A stretch of 36,933 nt of DNA from Clostridia bacterium (GTDB lineage Bacteria; Bacillota; Clostridia; Christensenellales; Borkfalkiaceae). Below are positions 7,997 through 15,294 of the stretch, piece by piece; position 1 is the stretch's first letter, and every line of letters starts with the position of its first letter. The stretch is from the NCBI GenBank assembly GCA_021203845.1, contig JAJQAK010000179.1:1-36933 (forward strand), given 5' to 3'. The translations under genes and the position numbers were made by a program. A model generated the notes under the pieces. The model worked only from the letters and a program-made list of their open reading frames with translations. It did no database searches and had not been told where the DNA came from.

Positions 7997-8074
7997 TATG
8001 GGCCGACAGGAGCAATCCTGCCGGCCCATACATTTTCTTCAAAAAAAGATTTCAACGCAGGCGTTACGGTGTGA
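7871..8074 (+). other. candidate small transcript or 67-codon hydrophobic peptide
   Basis: An open frame begins five bases after the predicted plus-strand start and encodes a peptide whose first 30 residues are strongly hydrophobic (ILLYMWVKYCINWLILTVLY). It has no ribosome binding site and would have to be leaderless. Its 3' part runs through the hairpin at 7997-8030 and into the antisense of the aspS2 3' end. If that hairpin ends transcription, the product would be an RNA of about 170 bases instead. Small hydrophobic peptides of this kind occur as type I toxins, but nothing here proves expression. Confidence 0.2.
7997..8030 (-). terminator. 15-bp hairpin downstream of aspS2
   Basis: A 15-position stem (7997-8011 with 8016-8030) closes a 4-base loop. 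In minus-strand RNA the one non-Watson-Crick position is a G-U wobble; in plus-strand RNA it is an A-C mismatch, although the loop then reads GCAA, a stable GNRA tetraloop. It lies about 35 bases past the aspS2 stop. No strong T-run follows on either strand, so it may be a terminator or a 3'-end protecting hairpin. Confidence 0.55.
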
Positions 8075-9401
8075 CACGGTTTATGTCCCTGGGAAACATG
8101 GCCGCGAGTCTGACGTTTTTAAACCCGAGAAGATGCATCGTAAGGCGCTCGAGCCCTAATCCGAGTCCGCCGTGAGGGGGCGCTCCGTATTTATGGAGCA
8201 TGAGATATGTCTCGAACTCATCGGGATTCATGCCTAGACGCTTCATCTTCTCCACCTGCTCGCCGTAGTCGTGTATACGCTGGCCTCCGGACGTTATCTC
8301 TATTCCTCGGAAAAGAAGGTCGAAGGAAAGCGTGACTTCGGGGTCATCGGGGTCATCCATGGTGTAGAAGGGACGCTTGCTCGTGAGAAAATGCGTAACG
8401 AAAAGGAAGTCGGAACCGTACTGCTGTTTCGCCCATTTGCCGAGGAATGCCTCCTCGTCCGGTTCGAAGTCGTGCATGTCCGTTATGCTCTTGAGTTTTT
8501 TGACGCACATCGCCTTGGCGTCCTTGAACCTTATGCAGGGAATGGAGTCTATCTCGGGGATGTCGGCGCTCAAGAGAGCCACCTCTGGAGCGTACTTTTC
8601 CTTAAGAAGGCTCATGATATACTTGAGTACACCCGTCTCCATCTCCATGATGTCGTAAAAGCTGTCTATAAAGCCCATCTCGAAGTCCATGGATATGTAC
8701 TCGTTGAGATGTCTCGACGTGTCGTGGTGTTCCGCACGGAAGACGGGGCCTATCTCGAAGACCCTTTCAAAAACCGGTATCAGGGTCTGCTTGTAAAGCT
8801 GCGGGCTCTGGGCGAGAAAGACGGTCTTGCCGAAATAGTCAAGTTTGAAAACGTTAGTCCCCCCTTCCGCGCCCGCGAAGTTTATTTTGGGCGTGTGCAC
8901 CTCGGTGAAATTCTGCGACGTGAGATACTCGCGGAACCCCCTCTGTATGCCTTCCTGTATTTTGAATATCGCCCTCTCCTTGGGGTTTCTGAGCGTCACG
9001 GGACGGTTGTCGAGATTGACGGCAAGCTCCGCGTTTATCTGTTTTTTGTTTATTACGACGGGCACTATGTCCGCGGGACGGGACAGTATCTCAATCCCGG
9101 TTATCTGCAGCTCGTATCTTTCGCTCCCATCCCTCGTCTCGCTCGGGACGACCTTGCCAGTGACCTTGGCGCCCGCCTGTTCGACGACTTCGTCCGACAT
9201 ACGGTAATCGGAAAACTCGGGGGAATACACGCATTGAACGACCTCTCTCGCCGTGCGTATCAGCACGAACGCGAAACCCGTCATGTCTCGGATATTGTGT
9301 ATGACGCCCTTTATGCTCACAATCTCCCCAACGTGCTCTCTGAACTCGCCGTAGGATATGCAGTCCGTCACGATTTCGCCCGTAATTTTTTCTCTGTCCA
9401 T
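8064..9401 (-). CDS. aspS2: archaeal-type (probably non-discriminating) aspartate--tRNA(Asp/Asn) ligase
   Basis: The 445-residue class IIb synthetase has an N-terminal OB-fold anticodon-binding domain (about 20-105) and a class II core: motif 2 FRAEHHDTSRHLNE at 221-234, QSPQLYKQ at 198-205, EITSGGQRIHDY before motif 3, and motif 3 with HGGLGLGLERL and FPRD near the C-terminus. It lacks the large GAD insertion of the usual bacterial AspRS and matches the compact archaeal/eukaryotic form (TIGR00458 group). Such enzymes in Firmicutes usually charge both tRNA-Asp and tRNA-Asn, with Asp-tRNA-Asn then amidated by GatCAB. AsnRS is the main alternative; the EITSGGQR motif favours AspRS. I chose ATG 9401, with GTGAGG six bases upstream, over a GTG that overlaps that site. 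Confidence 0.87.
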   Translation of the reverse strand: MDREKITGEIVTDCISYGEFREHVGEIVSIKGVIHNIRDMTGFAFVLIRTAREVVQCVYSPEFSDYRMSDEVVEQAGAKVTGKVVPSETRDGSERYELQITGIEILSRPADIVPVVINKKQINAELAVNLDNRPVTLRNPKERAIFKIQEGIQRGFREYLTSQNFTEVHTPKINFAGAEGGTNVFKLDYFGKTVFLAQSPQLYKQTLIPVFERVFEIGPVFRAEHHDTSRHLNEYISMDFEMGFIDSFYDIMEMETGVLKYIMSLLKEKYAPEVALLSADIPEIDSIPCIRFKDAKAMCVKKLKSITDMHDFEPDEEAFLGKWAKQQYGSDFLFVTHFLTSKRPFYTMDDPDDPEVTLSFDLLFRGIEITSGGQRIHDYGEQVEKMKRLGMNPDEFETYLMLHKYGAPPHGGLGLGLERLTMHLLGFKNVRLAAMFPRDINRVTP

Positions 9402-9423
9402 ATTCAGCCTCACAAATTGTTAT

Positions 9424-9476
9424 CGCCGCATCCTCGGATGCGCAAATAATGCCGGATGGCAGCCGCAAATGCGGCG
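9424..9476 (-). promoter_or_regulatory. nested inverted repeats in the leader of aspS2
   Basis: The gap between the SGNH gene and aspS2 holds two local perfect hairpins, CGCATCC/GGATGCG (9427-9442) and GCCGCA/TGCGGC (9462-9475). Parts of both can instead pair with each other: CGCCGCAT (9424-9431) is the exact reverse complement of ATGCGGCG (9469-9476). The outer stem and the inner hairpins exclude one another. I see no T-box motif. This may be a terminator for the SGNH gene, a REP-like element, or an RNA switch before aspS2. Confidence 0.45.
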
Positions 9477-9477
9477 T

Positions 9478-10161
9478 TCAAATCATGGTTTTTATCTTTT
9501 CCTCTATAAGCGGCATGTAGAACCGCCTGTATCCCTCGTCGTTGGGGTGAGTGCAGTCGCCTCTCCCCCAGCCGTACGTGTCGTTCGTGTACAGATCGCG
9601 CATTTCGGGGTCAAACGTGTCAAGTCCGCTGTCCGCGTAAATGTCAACGAAATCCACGTCCCGGCTGCGACATATGTCGAGAGCCATTTCGCCGTACTCG
9701 CACTGGGCTTTCTCCTCGCGCCTTCCCATCCTGTGGTTTCTCATGTATAAAAGCCGGGCGTCCGGGAAAAATGTTTTAAGGGCGTACACTATTGCGTCAA
9801 AACAGACGGAAAAGGAATCGGTCTTCGCCACCTCAAAGATATCGACGGGCTTTTTCTCGGACACAAACTCACCGAGAGGCACGTCGAAATGTTCTCCGTC
9901 CGTCATGTAGCAGTCGTTGGTCATGCCGTCGAAAAGCACGACGTCGGGCCTCACTCCGTCCGTAATCGCCTTGCGGACCTGTTCCACTATCCAGCTGCGA
10001 CCTTCGTAATATCCGGTTCTCGCGCCGCCCACGCAGTATTTGAGAATGTCAGCGCCCAAATCGTCGCGAAGATACTCCCCGGGGCCGTAGTCGCCGTTAC
10101 CACTCCCGTACATAATGCTGTCGCCGATAAGAAGGACGGTCCTGCCTTTCAAAGCGCACAT
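9478..10161 (-). CDS. cytoplasmic SGNH/GDSL-family hydrolase
   Basis: The 227-residue protein has all four SGNH blocks: GDSIM with Ser15 as nucleophile, Gly45-Gly46 in VGGARTG, Asn82 in MTNDC, and Asp202-His205 in DCTHPN. The length fits a single-domain esterase or acetylhydrolase of this superfamily. With the start at ATG 10161 (GAGG six bases upstream) there is no signal peptide, so it acts inside the cell; a TTG nine codons earlier would add a short hydrophobic piece but lacks a binding site. Substrates of this superfamily range from lipids to acetylated sugars and cannot be deduced. It follows the NusG-II gene by 63 bases and precedes aspS2 by 76. Confidence 0.87.
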   Translation of the reverse strand: MCALKGRTVLLIGDSIMYGSGNGDYGPGEYLRDDLGADILKYCVGGARTGYYEGRSWIVEQVRKAITDGVRPDVVLFDGMTNDCYMTDGEHFDVPLGEFVSEKKPVDIFEVAKTDSFSVCFDAIVYALKTFFPDARLLYMRNHRMGRREEKAQCEYGEMALDICRSRDVDFVDIYADSGLDTFDPEMRDLYTNDTYGWGRGDCTHPNDEGYRRFYMPLIEEKIKTMI

Positions 10162-10224
10162 ATAAAGCCTCACAAAAAACACAAGCAAATTTTACGCCGC
10201 TTTGGGCGCGTATGTCAAACCGTG

Positions 10225-10719
10225 TCACCCCGTCTGGAGTCTTCCATCGCTATCACCGTATCCGTAGGGAATTATATTCATGCGGTGCGGCGAGCATATT
10301 ATGGCGCTACCCGTGTCCGTTATGGGGTCCATATAGTAACACTCCTTGTGGCTGGAGCAGTCGGCCTCTATGACGTCAACGGAAAGCTCCTCCTTGTCTA
10401 CAAAGATTACGTTGCAGTCCTCGTACGGACTTTCCTCGTCCACGAAAAACCTTATCGTGAGGGACGTGTTCGTTTCTTCCTCGACAATCACGTGTGCGGG
10501 GTCGCACTCCAAAATCTCAAAGTCGGAAAAATCGTAGTCGAAGACTATGTCGCTTTTGTAGTACACGTAGAAGCCCGCGAGGGCGTCCTTGGAACGGGTG
10601 AGAAAGACGGCCAGAAACAAAGCGACGACGGCGAGGACAATAAGGACGTATATCACGATGTCCCAGATCTTGAACCCCTTGTCCTTCTTTTTTATCTGAT
10701 CTATCTTCTTAATCGACAT
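10225..10719 (-). CDS. membrane-anchored NusG domain II-like protein
   Basis: The 164-residue protein has a lysine-rich start, one membrane segment at about 19-40, and an outward-facing domain of about 120 residues. The end of that domain matches the NusG_II family (PF07009): a cysteine pair C121-SSHKE-C127 followed by I-C142-SPHRMNI. The ATG lies inside the last codons of apbE (11-base overlap), so translation is coupled. In Clostridia this family is regularly found next to ApbE and FMN-binding proteins, which suggests a role in an extracytoplasmic flavin-dependent redox system. It is not the transcription factor NusG; only the fold of its second domain is shared. The three conserved cysteines might carry a cofactor or disulfide; this is inference. 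Confidence 0.8.
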   Translation of the reverse strand: MSIKKIDQIKKKDKGFKIWDIVIYVLIVLAVVALFLAVFLTRSKDALAGFYVYYKSDIVFDYDFSDFEILECDPAHVIVEEETNTSLTIRFFVDEESPYEDCNVIFVDKEELSVDVIEADCSSHKECYYMDPITDTGSAIICSPHRMNIIPYGYGDSDGRLQTG

Positions 10720-11884
10720 AGGTTTCCAAAACTATGTTCCCGTCAGCGTCCACCGTGCAGCCGAGAGAGTAAGCAGGGTTTGTTATCGTGAAATACACGG
10801 GGTCGTTGCAGATGACGAAGTATCCGTTCGCGCCCTCGTACACGAACACGACCTTGGAATCTTTGAGATTCGCGTTTATAAAGTCGACAGCGCTTTCAAG
10901 GCCCATGGCCATTATCGCCGTTGTGTACGCGTCTATAAGCGCGGCGTCCCCGCCGATTATGGTGCAGGCTATTATACCGGTCTGCACAGGGCTCCCCGTA
11001 GCGGGGTCGATGACGTGACAGTACCTTGTGCCTTCGTACTCGAAATACTGCTCGTAGTCCCCGCTGGAAGAGAGGCACACATCGTTTATTTTAGACTCGA
11101 GATAAGTGCCGTAACCCCTTGGGTCGGTGAAATCTAAATACCACTCTCCGTCCTTTTCCGAGGCACACTTTTTTACGGCGATGGAACTCGACCCGAAGAC
11201 GAAACTGCCGTAATCGTATCCGTATTCGCCGAACATGTCGTACACGACCTTCGTCGCGTATCCCTTGCCTATGCCTCCGAGATCTATCTTGAGCGAGTAT
11301 TCCGTCCCTTCCACCTCTACGGTTTTGAGAGGCTTCACGGCATAATATCCGCCTATCTTTTTGCATATTTCTATGTCGGCAAAGGCCTCGGAAAGCTCCC
11401 GGAAGGCATTTACGTACTCTTCGTCCGGAAGCGAATCGTCTCTGTCGTACGGCATGGAGTCCTTCGTAAGCCTCGGCGCGAAACCGTAAAGGTCCGCGCT
11501 GTAATATACGCCGGGGTTGTATGCACCGTCTGTCGCCTCGTACGCGTCCATGGCGAACGAGAGGACATCGTAAGTAATCTCGTCGATTTCGACCGTGTCG
11601 CCCGGCTCAGCCTCGTTGAACGCGTTTACAAAGGACGTCTCCACCGACGCGCTAATGGAGTCCTCTATCGCGAGAACCTCGGCCTCGGCCGTACGGCAGA
11701 AATCGTATGCGGCATCTTCCTTTTCTTCGGTCGAAAAGTCTCCGGACACGCAAATAGTCCCCCATGTGTCCATGGCGTACATGTAATAATAAAGGTCGGT
11801 ATTGTTTGAACAACCCGCGAGCGCGACGCTGCAGAGTGCGACGGCGGCAGCAACCGGAACCGCCAAGAATTTTCCGTGTCTCAT
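10709..11884 (-). CDS. apbE: FAD:protein FMN transferase (ApbE), lipoprotein form
   Basis: The 391-residue protein starts with a signal peptide and lipobox ALAGC-S (Cys25), so it is anchored outside the membrane. The ApbE (PF02424) core is clear: DLGGIGKGYA at 201-210, SSGDYEQYF at 273-281, VIDPATG at 291-297 and the magnesium-site region LIDAYTTAIMAMG at about 316-328. The enzyme moves FMN from FAD onto threonine in exported flavoproteins such as RnfG/NqrC-type or FMN_bind proteins. No target protein is encoded in this window, so it must be elsewhere. It lies 11 bases after the Dus gene, has only a weak binding site (GGAGG is about 20 bases upstream), and overlaps the NusG-II gene. Confidence 0.93.
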   Translation of the reverse strand: MRHGKFLAVPVAAAVALCSVALAGCSNNTDLYYYMYAMDTWGTICVSGDFSTEEKEDAAYDFCRTAEAEVLAIEDSISASVETSFVNAFNEAEPGDTVEIDEITYDVLSFAMDAYEATDGAYNPGVYYSADLYGFAPRLTKDSMPYDRDDSLPDEEYVNAFRELSEAFADIEICKKIGGYYAVKPLKTVEVEGTEYSLKIDLGGIGKGYATKVVYDMFGEYGYDYGSFVFGSSSIAVKKCASEKDGEWYLDFTDPRGYGTYLESKINDVCLSSSGDYEQYFEYEGTRYCHVIDPATGSPVQTGIIACTIIGGDAALIDAYTTAIMAMGLESAVDFINANLKDSKVVFVYEGANGYFVICNDPVYFTITNPAYSLGCTVDADGNIVLETYVD

Positions 11885-11895
11885 GATGTGTGCCG

Positions 11896-12831
11896 TCAGA
11901 CGATGTCCTCCACCATCTTGGTAAGTTCTTCCGTGTTTTTAACGGTGAACAGTTCTTTCCTAATTTTCGCGGAATCCCTCTGTCCCTTCGTATAGAAAGC
12001 GACCATTTTTCGCATGAAGACGCACGCGAATCTCTCGCCGAAAGCCTCCCTCGTGTCCTCAATCTGTTTAAGTATGTCAGTCTTTTTGTCGTAAGGCGTG
12101 CCCGTGATGTCCGCGAATATCCATGGGTCGTACATCGCGCCTCTCGCCACCATGACGCCGTCCGCGCCTGTCTCGGAAAGAAGATATTCCGCGTCATCTT
12201 TCGTGAAAACCCCGCCGTTCGCGATGACGGGGATCGAAACGGCATCCTTTGCTTTACGGATTTCGTCGAAGTTCACGGGTCCCGCGTACATCTTGTCCCT
12301 CGTCCTTCCGTGCACCGTTACGAGTGACGCGCCGCTATCTTCGCACATCTTCGCGAAATCGGCGGTTACGATATAGTTTTCCGAAAGCCCTGTTCTGAAC
12401 TTCACGGTGACAATCTTTCCCGCGGAGACGACGGCCTTTATAATCTTTGACGCGAGCGGAAGGTCCGAAAGAAGCGCGCTGCCCTCGCCGTTTTTGTATA
12501 TCTTGGGCACGGGGCAGCCCATGTTTATGTCTATCACGGGAAAACGGGAAAGATGCTCACTTTCCGCGGCCCTTTTCATGAACTCGGGGTCCGACCCGAA
12601 GATCTGGCACGCGTTTATCCCCTCATAGGCGGGGTCTATTTCCAAAAGCTCCGCGGTCTTTTCGCTGCCAAAGCATAGGCCTTTGGCGGACACCATCTCC
12701 GTGAATGTGAGGCCCGCGCCCAAATCGTAACACATCCTTCTGAAAACCGAGTTGGTGTAGCCCGCGAGCGGCGCGAGGAATATGTTGTTTTTGGTCTCCT
12801 CTTTTCCGAGCCTTATTCTATTTAACGTCAT
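11896..12831 (-). CDS. dus: tRNA-dihydrouridine synthase
   Basis: The 311-residue protein is a standard FMN-dependent Dus (PF01207): FLAPLAGYTNSVFRR at 18-32, the signature DINMGCPVPK with catalytic Cys106, FMN-binding Lys144 in VKFR, His174 in VTVHGRT, and the phosphate-binding N205-G-G. It reduces specific uridines in the D-loop of tRNA using NADPH. Bacterial DusB-type enzymes are closest by eye, but DusB and DusA/C cannot be separated safely. The ATG at 12831 lies within the end of the YabN gene (14-base overlap), and the apbE gene follows after 11 bases, so yabN-dus-apbE-nusG-II is one unit. Confidence 0.93.
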   Translation of the reverse strand: MTLNRIRLGKEETKNNIFLAPLAGYTNSVFRRMCYDLGAGLTFTEMVSAKGLCFGSEKTAELLEIDPAYEGINACQIFGSDPEFMKRAAESEHLSRFPVIDINMGCPVPKIYKNGEGSALLSDLPLASKIIKAVVSAGKIVTVKFRTGLSENYIVTADFAKMCEDSGASLVTVHGRTRDKMYAGPVNFDEIRKAKDAVSIPVIANGGVFTKDDAEYLLSETGADGVMVARGAMYDPWIFADITGTPYDKKTDILKQIEDTREAFGERFACVFMRKMVAFYTKGQRDSAKIRKELFTVKNTEELTKMVEDIV

Positions 12832-14230
12832 CCGACTTCGCCCTGTACCAGTAAAAATCCAGCTCGAGCTCGTTCAAATCGTTCATCTTCTTCCCGTCGG
12901 CGGTGACGAGCTTTTCGCACTTTTCAAACCTTTCCGTGAACTTGTCGCATGCCGCGGCGAGTACCTCCTCGCAGTCGACGCCCGCGAGTCTGCATGTGTT
13001 CACCGCGGAAAAAAGAACGTCCCCCGCCTCTTCGGCTATTCGCACGGAATCCTCGTCCACCTGGGCCTGTATCATCTCGTTTATCTCGTCTGTCATGCGC
13101 TCCGCGGCGGACACGGACGACGAAAAGTCCATCCCCGACTTCGCGGCGCGTTTCTGGATTTTCTGCGCGCGCATGACGGCGGGCAGACTTATGGAAACAG
13201 CTTTGACGGAGTCGGCGTACGTCTCGAAGGCCTTCTCCTCCGCCTTGTTTTTGTCCCAGACGCCGAGTGCCTCATCCTCGCTTCCCGCCTTGTCGGTGCC
13301 GAATATGTGCGAATGCCGGAATATGAGCTTTTTGACGAGGTCGGTTATCATGTCGCCGTTGGAAAATCCGCCCGACTCCTCCTTCATGACCGCGTGGAAG
13401 GCAGCCTGCAAAAGTACGTCCCCCGCCTCCTCGAGCATGGCGTCGTCGTCATCTCGGTTTATGGCGTCCACGAGCTCGTACGCCTCCTCTATAGTGTTCT
13501 TCTTTATGGAGTCGTTGGTCTGCGCTCTGTCCCAGGGACATCCGCCGGGAGCGCGGAGAAGTTTCACTATATGCACAAGGTCTTCGTAGTCGTAGCGCTG
13601 CTTTTTGAAAAAATCCTTTTCGTCCACCGCCACGGCGCAGTCTATCCCGTACGGGGCCTGCCTGTCTATCTCGTAAATCTTTATATCCTGCGTTTTCCCG
13701 CCCTTTATGAACGTGCACGTTTCCTCTTCCCCGAAAAGCTCTGTGAGCCTTTCCTTGGTAAGTTCTGCCGCCCTGGGATCGTCTATGTCGTAGACGACGC
13801 ACGCCGTTGAAGGGCGGAGTGTCTCGACGTCGTACGCGGAGCACGAGGTCACGACGGAAGACCGGATCTTGGCGAGGGTCCTAAACTTCTGCGTCTTTGA
13901 CACCCCCTCGAAGACCGTGACGTCTTTGCATTTGGAAAGGATTACCCTGCACGCCTCGTCGTCCGATACGCATCCGTCCACGCAGTACACGACGGGACAG
14001 GTTTTGCTCTCGGAAATGACTTTCTGAGCGAGGTTTCTGTTCAAAGTGTCGAAGTTTCTGCTCGACTCGAACACAGCGTCCAGCGTCTCCACGTCGTAGC
14101 CGCGGAGCGCCTCATATGCGCACATCCTCTCCGATCGCGCGATTATCTTTTTGGCCCCGTCAAGCGCATTTTTTGCGCCGCAGGACATGTCACCGACCTC
14201 GGTCCCGAGGCCGACGAGCGTTATGTTCAT
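12818..14230 (-). CDS. yabN: YabN-type fusion: degenerate tetrapyrrole methylase domain plus two MazG pyrophosphohydrolase domains
   Basis: The 470-residue protein joins a SAM-dependent tetrapyrrole methylase-like domain (1-205) to a MazG pair (215-460). The first MazG domain has CPWDRAQTND at 231-240 and the metal site EEAYEL (248-253) with EAGDVL (268-273); the second has EEAGDVLF at 400-407. MazG domains hydrolyse noncanonical or excess NTPs to NMP and pyrophosphate. In the methylase domain the usual P-G-H/D-P loop before the SAM pocket is replaced by YCVDGCVSD (82-90), and the first glycine-rich motif reads LVGLGTEVGD, so methyl transfer is doubtful. ATG 14230 has GGAGG eight bases upstream and follows a strong promoter. 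It is first in its unit and overlaps dus. Confidence 0.9.
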   Translation of the reverse strand: MNITLVGLGTEVGDMSCGAKNALDGAKKIIARSERMCAYEALRGYDVETLDAVFESSRNFDTLNRNLAQKVISESKTCPVVYCVDGCVSDDEACRVILSKCKDVTVFEGVSKTQKFRTLAKIRSSVVTSCSAYDVETLRPSTACVVYDIDDPRAAELTKERLTELFGEEETCTFIKGGKTQDIKIYEIDRQAPYGIDCAVAVDEKDFFKKQRYDYEDLVHIVKLLRAPGGCPWDRAQTNDSIKKNTIEEAYELVDAINRDDDDAMLEEAGDVLLQAAFHAVMKEESGGFSNGDMITDLVKKLIFRHSHIFGTDKAGSEDEALGVWDKNKAEEKAFETYADSVKAVSISLPAVMRAQKIQKRAAKSGMDFSSSVSAAERMTDEINEMIQAQVDEDSVRIAEEAGDVLFSAVNTCRLAGVDCEEVLAAACDKFTERFEKCEKLVTADGKKMNDLNELELDFYWYRAKSDDVK

Positions 14231-14261
14231 GATGTTTTCCTCCGCAGTCTTAACGAATAAT

Positions 14262-14290
14262 AATATAGCAAAACGCGACGGATATTTCAA
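14262..14290 (-). promoter_or_regulatory. sigma-A promoter of the yabN-dus-apbE-nusG-II unit
   Basis: On the minus strand TTGAAA (14285-14290), a 17-base spacer and TATATT (14262-14267), with TGC just before the -10, form a strong promoter. The predicted start near 14255 gives a 25-base leader containing GGAGG. Confidence 0.75.
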
Positions 14291-14362
14291 CACATTTTGA
14301 CCGTCCCCGCCTGCCGAAAGAGGGATTGCGTCTGCGCATTATTTTTAACCGACGGGAAACAT

Positions 14363-14390
14363 AAAAAAGACCGGGCCGACCGATCTTTTT
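14363..14390. terminator. strong intrinsic terminator ending the LRR/DUF1292 unit
   Basis: An 11-bp stem, A-rich on one arm and T-rich on the other with CGG/CCG at the top, closes a 5-base loop and runs straight into Ts. In minus-strand RNA the one irregular position is a G-U wobble; on the plus strand it is an A-C mismatch. It lies about 90 bases past the stop at 14478 and about 70 bases before the yabN promoter, cleanly separating the two units. Confidence 0.85.
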
Positions 14391-14477
14391 CGTATCCGCA
14401 CCAAGCGCTACTCCCGTCTTCCGATGTATTCGTGGCGGTGCGTCTCCCAGCGGACATAAAAGCATTCCAAAAACGTT

Positions 14478-15221
14478 TCACTTACGGCGAGTGCTCTCGT
14501 ACTCGTCCATGATTTGTTTTTCGAGTTTGTCGTCGTACAGAAGGTCCATCCCCCAGACGTTAAGCATGTCGATTTTAAAAACCTCCGGACCGGGATTGTC
14601 CTTCGCTTTGGGCAACACAGCCTCCAGAACGCCGTAATATCTCCCGTCTCTGTAGATGATCGCGAGACGCCTGTAAACCAATTCCATGCCGTTATAATCA
14701 ATCTTAAGTTTGTCACCCGTGACCGGGTCGAGAAGCTCTTTGAGAAAATCCTGGTCGCAAAAATCGCTGTACGCGGAACCGAGCTCGTCCATAACGGAGT
14801 CCGCTACTTCGTCGTCGGTTTCAACGGCGAAATACTCGGAACCGTCGCCGTCGAAGCACAGACGAAAGACCACGACATCTTCTTCCTCGAAGTTCACGAA
14901 TCGCGTGAGAGGTTCAAAGACACAGTAATTCGTCCCGTCTTTTTCGGTCTTCAGAAGAAGCCGAAACACGAAATACCTGCCGAGGCCGTCTCTCAAAAGA
15001 AGCGGCATGTCCTCCACCACGTCCACGTCGTCCATCTTATGAATGCCCTCAAGTTCGCCGTCCCCGTCCACGTCTTCAACGTCTCCGTATATCCACTCGG
15101 CGTCCCGGCTGTGTTTGTCGATATACTCGGAAAGCTTTATGCCGTCCGTGGCCGTGAAGCGCTGGTCTTCAAAAGTTTTGTCGTACAAAAGTTTTTTTGA
15201 AAGTTTGAGATCAAGTCTCAT
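14478..15221 (-). CDS. protein with two DUF1292-like units
   Basis: The 247-residue protein contains two stretches matching DUF1292 (PF06949, YrzB family): a strand pair LLLRDGLGRYFVFRLLL / NYCVFEPL followed by VVVFRL and an acidic helix (71-150), and a second weaker unit with LLDPVTGDKLKIDYNG / YYGVLEAVL / EVFKIDM (163-242). The same unit is repeated about four times in each of the three giant proteins upstream, and its N-terminal LLYDKTF resembles their LMNETF. So it looks like a stand-alone version of their N-terminal half. Residues 50-61 (DVDGDGELEG) resemble a calcium-binding EF-hand loop, but the last ligand position is not acidic. No export signal is present. It is the last gene before the terminator at 14363-14390. 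Confidence 0.75.
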   Translation of the reverse strand: MRLDLKLSKKLLYDKTFEDQRFTATDGIKLSEYIDKHSRDAEWIYGDVEDVDGDGELEGIHKMDDVDVVEDMPLLLRDGLGRYFVFRLLLKTEKDGTNYCVFEPLTRFVNFEEEDVVVFRLCFDGDGSEYFAVETDDEVADSVMDELGSAYSDFCDQDFLKELLDPVTGDKLKIDYNGMELVYRRLAIIYRDGRYYGVLEAVLPKAKDNPGPEVFKIDMLNVWGMDLLYDDKLEKQIMDEYESTRRK

Positions 15222-15268
15222 ATCCTTCCCCCCTCTGTTTGCCCGAAAGGCGTGGGCTTATTCAGATA

Positions 15269-15286
15269 CGCGGCGGCTCCGCCGCG
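15269..15286 (-). other. GC-only hairpin between two genes of the LRR unit
   Basis: CGCGGCGG and CCGCCGCG form a perfect 8-bp stem with a 2-base loop in the 73-base gap before the DUF1292 gene. No T-run follows, so it is not a standard terminator. It could cap or stabilise an upstream mRNA, or partly reduce expression of the last gene. Confidence 0.45.
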
Positions 15287-15294
15287 GACATACG

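Noticed and set aside
8271-9449. 392-codon open frame on the plus strand
   Set aside because: Antisense to aspS2, which has all class II synthetase motifs.
9402-9477. T-box riboswitch before aspS2
   Set aside because: The conserved T-box sequence is absent and the gap is far too short for the specifier stem; only the alternative hairpins remain.
12782-13810. 342-codon open frame on the plus strand
   Set aside because: Antisense to the MazG half of yabN; no binding site and no motif.
14250-14512. Several 60-70 codon frames in the yabN upstream gap
   Set aside because: They lie over a clear terminator and promoter and have no start signals.
15269-15286. Intrinsic terminator inside the LRR unit
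   Set aside because: The stem is strong but no T-run follows, and the next gene has its own binding site in the same transcript direction, so I call it only a hairpin.
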